Source: Phycisphaerae bacterium
GTDB taxonomy: Bacteria; Planctomycetota; Phycisphaerae; SM23-33
Direction of reading: 5' to 3'
DNA length: 49,194 bases
Assembly (NCBI GenBank): GCA_021108335.1
Contig: JAIORC010000132.1
Span: 1 to 49,194 of the forward strand
This document shows positions 43,485 through 49,194 of this stretch, in pieces (the first letter of the stretch is position 1; each line of letters starts with the position of its first letter). The notes beneath the pieces are model-generated. The model searched no databases, was not told the origin of the DNA, and was given only the letters and a program-made list of their open reading frames with translations. Both the position numbers and the translations under genes were made by a program.

Positions 43485-43547
43485 GTGGGACGGCGTATGG
43501 CCCCAACGTTCGTGCTGACAAGAACTTGCGACGCAGGAGAATAAACC

Positions 43548-44216
43548 ATGAAGTACAGATTGGCTGGTATGGTGTTGTTGATTGGCGTTCTTATTACCCT
43601 GAATCTGCTCCCAGCCGGAGCAGCCCCAAAACCCCACGACGCCCAGGTCGAATGGGAAATCAGCTTCAACTACAAAACGCCCCAGCCGATCATGGTCAAA
43701 ATACCCGGCAAAGACAAGCCCCAACTGTTCTGGTACCTCACGTTCCGGGTCGCTAACCTGACGGGCAAAGACCGCATGTTTGTGCCGCAGTTCGTACTGT
43801 ACACCAAAACCGGCCAGATGATCAAAGCCGGCGAGGGCGTCAACCCCATCGTCTTCTCGACGATAAAGAAAATGCACAACGCGCCACTGATGCAGAACAT
43901 GGTAAACATCACCGGCAAACTGCTCCAGGGCGATGACAATGCCAAGCACGGCGTAGCCATCTTCAAAGACTTCGACCCCAAAGCTGCAACGTTCGATATC
44001 TTCGTTACCGGACTGAGCGGAGAAATAGCCACCATCAAGCTGCCCAAGCCCATCATCATCACGGAAATCGACCCGAACGGCAAAAAAACCACGATCAAAA
44101 AAGATAAAATCCAACTCAGCAAAACGTTGGACCTCAAATACACCTTCGGCATAGAGCCGAAAAACCGAGCCCACTCCAAACTGAAACTGCTCTCCCAAGG
44201 CTGGGTCATGCGGTAA
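43548..44216 (+). CDS. Exported protein of unknown function
   Basis: A 222-residue protein with a signal peptide (hydrophobic 5-21, likely cut after LPAGA). The mature part is beta-strand-rich with an Ig- or immunoglobulin-like-ordered pattern, VEWEISFNYKTPQPIMVKI then FWYLTFRVANLTGKDRMFVP, and alternating hydrophobic strands, ending IELSKTL-like and LKLLSQGWV. I do not know the family; similar small secreted proteins in planctomycetes describe values in beta-sandwich folds. The ATG follows AGGAGAATAAACC. It is alone, transcribed away from the acetyltransferase gene. Confidence 0.75.
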   Translation: MKYRLAGMVLLIGVLITLNLLPAGAAPKPHDAQVEWEISFNYKTPQPIMVKIPGKDKPQLFWYLTFRVANLTGKDRMFVPQFVLYTKTGQMIKAGEGVNPIVFSTIKKMHNAPLMQNMVNITGKLLQGDDNAKHGVAIFKDFDPKAATFDIFVTGLSGEIATIKLPKPIIITEIDPNGKKTTIKKDKIQLSKTLDLKYTFGIEPKNRAHSKLKLLSQGWVMR

Positions 44217-44262
44217 ACATCTGTTTCCATCAACATGGTGGCATGTTATAGCGGCGTCAGCC

Positions 44263-44290
44263 GTAGGGTGGGTGCTTGCACCCACGTGTT
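44263..44290. repeat. GGGTGCTTGCACCC palindromic repeat
   Basis: GTAGGGTGGGTGCTTGCACC plus CACGTG, the same family as at 15.59 and 23.8 kb. It fills the gap before the ankyrin gene. Confidence 0.65.
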
Positions 44291-44383
44291 TTCCCGCCCG
44301 GCGAACACATCTACTATCGGAGTAGGCGGAAGGTCTGCAACGGAATTCTTGTACCCGTTGTTTTGTTGCATTACTATTGACGC

Positions 44384-45628
44384 ATGTCCCAACCATTAAA
44401 CAACGAGCCGTGGGTTAGGGAAATCCCACAACAGGAAGCGGATAACCCGCCAGCCTCAGCCGGAACTTTTTTCCGACATCTTCGGGAAAGAAGGCGTTCG
44501 CGGAACCTCGCGATCATTCCGTGGCCGGTACTGGCTGCCATAGTGTATGTAACGATATACCGGCTGCTGGATTTGTACCTGATGCTGATTTCTACTCAAG
44601 ACAGATTTGCTGTTCTGTGGGGCAGTGATGCTATGCCAGGATTATCCCTGGCTGCATTCTGTCAGATTTTTAATCTCGTGTTCATTTTATACGTTCTGGT
44701 GGGATTCATTTCATTTGCTGTTTATCGCAAATCCAAACGCCGCATCTCGCACTTTGTCGCATACGGTTTTGCGTTTCTGTTGCTTGGAATGTTCCAGTTC
44801 CACTTTAGCCGAATGGACTTTTACGTAAAAAACTGGGTAGACCTGACTTCCTCAAGCCCGGGGCAGTTCGAGCATGTATGTTCCGACGAGATATATGAAC
44901 TGATTAGCGCCGATGATGTACCGAAGGATAAAATAAACGTGCGGTATGCATACAACCGTACACTGCTGTATTATGCTACAAATAGGGTTCTGGATGTCTT
45001 GGCAAGCGATTCGGATTTATCCCAAACCCTCATCGAGCAGGGCGCGATTGTTAACGTCAAAGATAATGCCGGCATGACCCCGCTGCATTATGCAGTAATG
45101 GACTACCGTTACAGTGAAAATGCCGCCTTGCTTATCGTCAACGGGGCGGATATTAATGCGCGGGACAACTTCGGCCGCACACCGCTGCATTATGCGGCGA
45201 AACATTCCACGCCATCGTCGCAAAATATCGAATCAATCCTCGCGGCACCTAAGCTATCGAACCCCCGGCGCTTTTTTGGAAGCGGATCCGGCGGATGGTA
45301 TCGAGGCGGTCGGAAATCAACGCAATCGAAAACTCCACGCACCTCTGAGGCGACAAACACTGATAAGGCGGCGGGCACTGACAGCCAAACAGCAGTTGAA
45401 ACACAGGACGATAAAGTAGACTGGTATATCAAAAGATGCAAACATGAGGGCAAAACACCGGTTAGACCGATACCGGAAAGCTGGCTCGAAAAAAGCCCGC
45501 TTGAACTTCTTATTGTCAGAGGCGCCGAGATAAACGTTCGAGATAATTTCGGCCGCACGCCGCTACATTTCGCCCGCAACAACCCCGAAGCCGCCGCCCT
45601 GCTCAAAACACACGGTGCGATAAAATAA
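44384..45628 (+). CDS. Membrane protein with ankyrin repeats
   Basis: The 414-residue protein has a cytoplasmic-looking basic N-terminus, three membrane segments (about residues 42-66, 88-109 and 121-140), then a soluble domain. Two ankyrin repeats with the consensus NxGMTPLHYAV and DNFGRTPLHYAAKH occupy about residues 218-285. A long low-complexity stretch rich in Ser, Thr and Gly (about 290-350) follows, then a last ankyrin repeat NVRDNFGRTPLHFARNNPE near the end (about 380-405). The split of the array by a linker is odd. The two DNFGRTPLH units are nearly identical, so they may be a duplicated module. Ankyrin arrays bind proteins; the partner is unknown. The start has a weak ribosome binding site. 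Confidence 0.85.
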   Translation: MSQPLNNEPWVREIPQQEADNPPASAGTFFRHLRERRRSRNLAIIPWPVLAAIVYVTIYRLLDLYLMLISTQDRFAVLWGSDAMPGLSLAAFCQIFNLVFILYVLVGFISFAVYRKSKRRISHFVAYGFAFLLLGMFQFHFSRMDFYVKNWVDLTSSSPGQFEHVCSDEIYELISADDVPKDKINVRYAYNRTLLYYATNRVLDVLASDSDLSQTLIEQGAIVNVKDNAGMTPLHYAVMDYRYSENAALLIVNGADINARDNFGRTPLHYAAKHSTPSSQNIESILAAPKLSNPRRFFGSGSGGWYRGGRKSTQSKTPRTSEATNTDKAAGTDSQTAVETQDDKVDWYIKRCKHEGKTPVRPIPESWLEKSPLELLIVRGAEINVRDNFGRTPLHFARNNPEAAALLKTHGAIK

Positions 45629-45640
45629 TACTGGAAAAGG

Positions 45641-45666
45641 CGGCCCCGGGCATGACTCCGGGGCCG
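45641..45666 (+). terminator. Hairpin behind the ankyrin gene
   Basis: CGGCCCCGG-GCATGACT-CCGGGGCCG is a perfect 9 bp stem, without a T tract, so it may be a weak terminator. Another small hairpin TTCCTGC-TT-GCAGGAA follows at 45678-45693. Confidence 0.45.
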
Positions 45667-45710
45667 AAGGTGCGAAGTTCCTGCTTGCAGGAATGGTACT
45701 ACTTGTTATT

Positions 45711-45748
45711 CAGTAATTTTTGTTATGCAGCAAGCTGCATAACCTACG
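45711..45748. repeat. Element G, right half only
   Basis: TGTTATGCAGCAAGCTGCAT continues to AACCTACGTA, the right arm of element G, preceded by a decayed spacer CAGTAATTTT. It lies in the convergent gap between the ankyrin and lipoprotein genes. Confidence 0.6.
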
Positions 45749-45763
45749 TACTGATGCGTTCTG

Positions 45764-48004
45764 TTATTTTCCCTTGAAGCCGCTCAGGTCGATGGTCTTC
45801 CATGAGCCGGTATCGACGGAGAACTGCTTGGAGGTTATCAGCACCGATTTGCGACCTGCCGCGTTGAAGCCAACAATTCGGAGGCGACATTTTTTCGAGT
45901 TCACTACCGGCACGGTCCACATTGCAGCCCGGCCTTTTCGCAGCCCGGTGGCAACGGTTATCCATGCCCGCCCGTTGTTCGAGGAGAACTGCAACTTGAT
46001 TTTTTTGTAGGGCCGGGATTCCGGCATCCAGTTCAGCAACCTGCTGACGCCACCGCGGAGAATCGTACCCGCCGCCGGCCAACCTTGCTGCACCCGCTCC
46101 GGGATATTGCTCAGCAAAACGGATTTTGCGGGCTTCTTTGCCGGTGCGGCGGTCTCTGAGTACAGTTCAAAGACCGGCTTGGCTTTTTTCGGAGCCGGCT
46201 TGGCTTGGGGCGACTGGGAAATTTCCGACATGTACAGTTCGAAGACGGGTTTGGGGGGAGCAACTTTCTCTTTGGGTTCTACCGCCTTGGGGGCCGGGGC
46301 AGCCTTGGGCTCGGGGCCCGTGCTCGGCACGTTCTTGTTCGTACTGGTCGAAGCGATCTCGCTAATCCTGCTGGCGTTGGCGCTTGCCTGGGCCTGGGCA
46401 GCCTGGCGGGCCTTGGCTGCTTCACGCCGTTCGAGTATGGCGAGGGAAGGAATCGGCTCTTTCACGTCGTCTTTCCCGGCCTCGACTTCGGGCTTTGTCT
46501 CGGACGTTACCGCTGCGACTTTGGGCTGGGTTTCAACCTTGGCGGGTTCCGCCCAGACGCTTTTCTGCTTCGGCGTGGTTTGCGGAGCTGCTTTGGCAAC
46601 TTTGACAATCTGCGGCTTCGGCTCGGCGGCTGGCGTGATAGCAGCGGCTGGTTCGGTCGCGACAGCCGTGGCTGTTATGGCGATTTTTTTGCGGCTGGCC
46701 GGTGGTTCCGGGCGTTTTTCCACGGAAATCGGTGCCAGCAAATCCAGCGGCGGCGTCAACTCTTCGGCACCGGGGGCCTTTGCGATCTGGATCGGGTCTG
46801 TCAGCATGGTGGTGCTTTGGATATGCTCGTCCCGGATTTTCGACGATGGCTTTTGCTTTTCCGTGTCGGCGGGGCCTTCTATGGCGTCCTGAAGTTCTTT
46901 TTCTTCGGGCGTCAGGGGCGTTTTCTTCTTCGGGGTTTCGTCTTCTTCGGGACGGGTAAGCTCGGGCTTTGGTGCGGGTTCTTCGGTTACTGCCCCGGCT
47001 ACCTTGCCTTGCGGCTTGGCTGGGCCTGTTATCCTGACGGGTTCGGTGGATTTTGCCGGCGTTTTGGGCTGAACTGCCTGCGGCTCATCGACGCGGAACA
47101 TTTTTCCTCGCGGCTTGGCGTCTTCGGCGGGGATAGGGACCGGTGCGGGTTCTATCGCCGCTGGCGGCGATACCGCTGCCGGGGGCATGGGAGTATCCAT
47201 CCGACCGGACGTGCTGACCATCATAATCGGACTCATTCCGATTCCGATATTGCCCGCCTTGTCTTTTGCGACCAAACGGAACCGCAAGCCGGCCTGGCTG
47301 GCAGCCCCGGAGGGAATCGTAACTCTCATCGAGCCGCTCGCCGACAGAACCTCTTTAAACCGCGACCAGATAACATTGTGCGGGAACTTGGCGAAACAGG
47401 TGCTCAGGCGAATTGAATTGCTGACCAGGTACGGCTCGCTGACCGTCCAGTCCAGTGTAACCGTGTCGCCGACGTGATAGACGTGCGGGATGGTTTTGTC
47501 TTCATCCTCCCACGGGCCTGGATAAACATTCAACTGAATATTCGGGGCACGAGTGTCCACGACGTAAATCTGGTTAGGCTGGCCTGGGGGCACTTCCGAC
47601 GGGCCTTGACCCGGACCTACGAAACGGATCCAAAAAGCCCCGTCCCGCTCGGCCCGGAAGAGGAAATACTTCTGCTCCAGCCCGTAATAGCCGTTTTTGC
47701 CCCAGTGCGTCCCGCCATTCTCGGAATACCAGACCGCCATGCGAGGCAGAATGTCTTTCTGTACTCCCTTCGGGTGCCGGATAAAGAAGCTATCGTCCCG
47801 ACAGTAGAAAATGGGTATGTCGTTACCGACTGTCTCGGCGGGCTTGAGTTCCTGGGCCGGCTCGTAGTACACCGGAGAATCGTACGCCCATCCAGGGAAG
47901 TCCGCCTGTGGATTCCAGGCAGGATTCTCATCCTCGGAAGTCGAAGTACAGCCGGCTAAGGCGGCTATCATTAACATTGTTCCAAACAGCAATCCGTTGC
48001 GCAT
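45764..48004 (-). CDS. Large lipoprotein with Pro/Ala-rich linker and C-terminal Ig-like domain
   Basis: A 746-residue surface or periplasmic protein. MRNGLLFGTMLMIAALAGC is a lipoprotein signal with the lipobox LAGC. Residues about 25-270 form beta-rich modules (VWYSENGGTHWGKNGYYGLE, then VDTRAPNIQLNVYP). Residues 275-640 are a Pro/Ala/Lys/Glu-rich linker, including two copies of KPVFELY. The C-terminal 100 residues (IKLQFSSNNGRAWITVATGL.. then CRLRIVGFN) are an Ig-like domain. The function is likely attachment or display, not catalysis. The linker repeats could change length easily. The ATG follows GGGAG. Converges with the ankyrin gene. Confidence 0.8.
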   Translation of the reverse strand: MRNGLLFGTMLMIAALAGCTSTSEDENPAWNPQADFPGWAYDSPVYYEPAQELKPAETVGNDIPIFYCRDDSFFIRHPKGVQKDILPRMAVWYSENGGTHWGKNGYYGLEQKYFLFRAERDGAFWIRFVGPGQGPSEVPPGQPNQIYVVDTRAPNIQLNVYPGPWEDEDKTIPHVYHVGDTVTLDWTVSEPYLVSNSIRLSTCFAKFPHNVIWSRFKEVLSASGSMRVTIPSGAASQAGLRFRLVAKDKAGNIGIGMSPIMMVSTSGRMDTPMPPAAVSPPAAIEPAPVPIPAEDAKPRGKMFRVDEPQAVQPKTPAKSTEPVRITGPAKPQGKVAGAVTEEPAPKPELTRPEEDETPKKKTPLTPEEKELQDAIEGPADTEKQKPSSKIRDEHIQSTTMLTDPIQIAKAPGAEELTPPLDLLAPISVEKRPEPPASRKKIAITATAVATEPAAAITPAAEPKPQIVKVAKAAPQTTPKQKSVWAEPAKVETQPKVAAVTSETKPEVEAGKDDVKEPIPSLAILERREAAKARQAAQAQASANASRISEIASTSTNKNVPSTGPEPKAAPAPKAVEPKEKVAPPKPVFELYMSEISQSPQAKPAPKKAKPVFELYSETAAPAKKPAKSVLLSNIPERVQQGWPAAGTILRGGVSRLLNWMPESRPYKKIKLQFSSNNGRAWITVATGLRKGRAAMWTVPVVNSKKCRLRIVGFNAAGRKSVLITSKQFSVDTGSWKTIDLSGFKGK

Positions 48005-48108
48005 AGAACACTCCCATTATATGTAGAAGCGCAGTCTCTCCAAATATTCTGTCATCAAGTTTAGTTATCGGTCGTCTCGATGAAAAATCTGCACTTTTTT
48101 TGTCAAAA

Positions 48109-48885
48109 CTATGCGGAACAGAGATGGCGGAAGGCATTTTCGAAGAACAATCTGCCGTCGGCCCGGCGAATTTCCTTACGCGTCCACTGGGGATGATGGG
48201 TGATTTCGACGAATCTTTCGGGGTGGGGCATAAGTCCCATCACCCGGCCGGTCGGGTCGCAAATTCCGGCGATATCGTCCACGCTACCGTTGGGATTGCC
48301 TCCGGGCTGGCCGCTTTCGTCCACGTAACGCAGGGCTACCTGGTCCGCCGACCGCAGCCGGTCGAGAATTTCGGCGTCGGCGGTAACGAATTTGCCCTCG
48401 CCGTGAGCTATCGGCAGCGCGATTACCTCGTCGTCCGGCAGAAAAACGCACTTGCCGCTGCCGCCGCGAAGGTGAATCCACTTGTCCACGAACATTCCGC
48501 TGTCGTTCCAGCCGAGCGTCGCGTCGCAGCCGGCTGTTTCGGAATCGACTTTGCCCCACGGCAACAATCCGCTCTTGATGAGTACCTGGAAGCCGTTGCA
48601 TATCCCCAGCATCAATTTGCCGTCGTCGACGAACTTGTTCAGCGGCTCCGCGAGGCGGTGGAGCATCTGGTTAGCCAGAATTTTTCCCGCGGCGACGTCG
48701 TCGCCATAACTGAAGCCGCCCGGAATGACCAGAAACTGGTACTCGTCCAGCAGGCTGGGGTTCTCCATGACGCGGAACACGTGCACGCGATCCGCCTCGA
48801 AGCCGGCCTGCTGAAGCGCGTACTGCGTCTCCCGGTCGCAATTCGTCCCCGCCGCCCGTAATACCAACGCCTTAGGTGTACTCAT
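48109..48885 (-). CDS. purQ: Phosphoribosylformylglycinamidine synthase subunit PurQ
   Basis: PurQ is the glutaminase that feeds ammonia to PurL in the fourth step of purine synthesis. The class I amidotransferase triad is readable: cysteine in GICNGFQ (about residue 94), the C-terminal histidine and glutamate in MPHPERF. HGEGKF near 175 is also typical. The 258-residue length is slightly long, as in the Gram-negative-like PurQ group. The track starts at a GTG (48918); ATG 48885 (MSTPKALVLRAAGTNCDRE) is the normal N-terminus, and AGGCAAAAAG precedes it. No purL or purS gene is adjacent in the window. Confidence 0.96.
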   Translation of the reverse strand: MSTPKALVLRAAGTNCDRETQYALQQAGFEADRVHVFRVMENPSLLDEYQFLVIPGGFSYGDDVAAGKILANQMLHRLAEPLNKFVDDGKLMLGICNGFQVLIKSGLLPWGKVDSETAGCDATLGWNDSGMFVDKWIHLRGGSGKCVFLPDDEVIALPIAHGEGKFVTADAEILDRLRSADQVALRYVDESGQPGGNPNGSVDDIAGICDPTGRVMGLMPHPERFVEITHHPQWTRKEIRRADGRLFFENAFRHLCSA

Positions 48886-48904
48886 CTTTTTGCCTATCCT
48901 TATA

Positions 48905-49194
48905 TCTATATAGTCCACGCGTGGGTGAACCTGCCTTCGGCAGAACCACCCACCCTACATTTTTTGCTGTAACACATATATTTATCGTGGCGTAAAACTC
49001 GTGGCTGTCGCTTCGCTCCCGCCACGGCACCCAACACCGTGAAGCGTAACACAGTTTTTGTAGGCCGGGTCTTGACCCGGCAATTGCACGGTACGTGCAA
49101 CCATTTCGTCCCACGCGGTGCAACTATTTCATTTATATGGGTGGCATGGCTTGCTTGCAAGCCATGTGTTTTTCAATTTCCCACGATGTCGGGT
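48905..49194. repeat. Repeat cluster at the right edge
   Basis: In order: CCACGCGTGGGTGAACCTGC.. a variant of the GTAGGGTGGGTG family (48915-48958); CGTGGCTGTCGCTTCGCTCC then GCCACGGCACCC (49000-49032); GTAGGCCGGGTCTTGACCCG, the left end of element A followed by a variant AATTGCACGGTACGTGC interior (49060-49115); and GGGTGGCATGGCTTGCTTGC (49140-49173) with GCAAGCC core. The window ends inside CCCACGATGTCGGGT, the start of another composite copy. Confidence 0.65.

Noticed and set aside
43392-44396. Upstream extension of the acetyltransferase frame to 646 codons
   Set aside because: It is antisense to the exported protein at 43548-44216, which has a signal peptide, a promoter and a good ribosome binding site.
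47991-48025. TATAAT near the start of the large lipoprotein gene as its promoter
   Set aside because: It is so close to the ATG that the ribosome binding site would lie upstream of the transcript start.
1-49194. tRNA, rRNA or riboswitch
   Set aside because: I looked through the gaps for cloverleaf-like or known conserved leader sequences and found none; a covariance-model search would be decisive.

Overview
The window looks like a chromosomal segment of a free-living, probably anaerobic or facultative, sugar-degrading member of the Planctomycetota, most likely in or near the Phycisphaerae. This is inferred from the gene mix: an H-X9-DG prepilin-like protein, a UVR-motif protein, exported HEAT, TPR and ankyrin proteins, Ig-like lipoproteins, and many Gfo/Idh/MocA oxidoreductases and TIM-barrel epimerases. 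The window holds no rRNA, tRNA, CRISPR array or recognisable transposase gene.

Layout. 0-5.5 kb: the start of a membrane protein, tilS, a small membrane protein, a two-gene sugar operon (epimerase plus Gfo/Idh oxidoreductase) behind a promoter with an operator-like inverted repeat, and a UVR-motif protein. 6-11.2 kb: a GH94 glycoside phosphorylase, a GltS-type sodium/glutamate symporter, a stand-alone receiver domain and a STAS protein. 11.4-15.5 kb: a compact etfB-etfA-acyl-CoA dehydrogenase operon with a clear promoter and terminator. 15.7-22.4 kb: a 14-repeat TPR protein and a very large fusion joining indolepyruvate:ferredoxin oxidoreductase-type parts to a GltD-type NAD(P)H/FAD module. 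22.6-28.5 kb: galactokinase, HflX, a prepilin-like protein and a class III aminotransferase. 29-33 kb: a GntR regulator and a Gfo/Idh protein, divergent from a 2-hydroxyacid dehydrogenase and an epimerase. 33-40.5 kb: a class II Fic protein, a repeat-rich 600 bp gap, an exported HEAT protein, two more 2-hydroxyacid dehydrogenases and an AT-rich lipoprotein. 40.7-49 kb: dnaA with a probable replication origin, a GNAT protein, exported and lipoprotein surface genes, and purQ.

How the genes work together. Much of the gene content fits carbohydrate and organic-acid catabolism: phosphorolysis of beta-glucosides, galactose entry, NAD-dependent oxidation of sugars and hydroxy acids, then fatty- or 2-oxo-acid oxidation through ETF and ferredoxin.

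The most unusual feature is between the genes. Nearly every larger gap is filled with a mosaic of short palindromes. Several families sit inside the same conserved outer sequence (GGGTGGCATGG ... CCATGCCACCC), and two long copies differ by having one inner hairpin swapped for another. Two near-identical 163-164 bp elements with 22 bp inverted ends, and a separate 86 bp element with 28 bp inverted ends, look like non-autonomous mobile elements. All start choices were made by eye from ribosome binding sites and family alignment memory; no database search was run.
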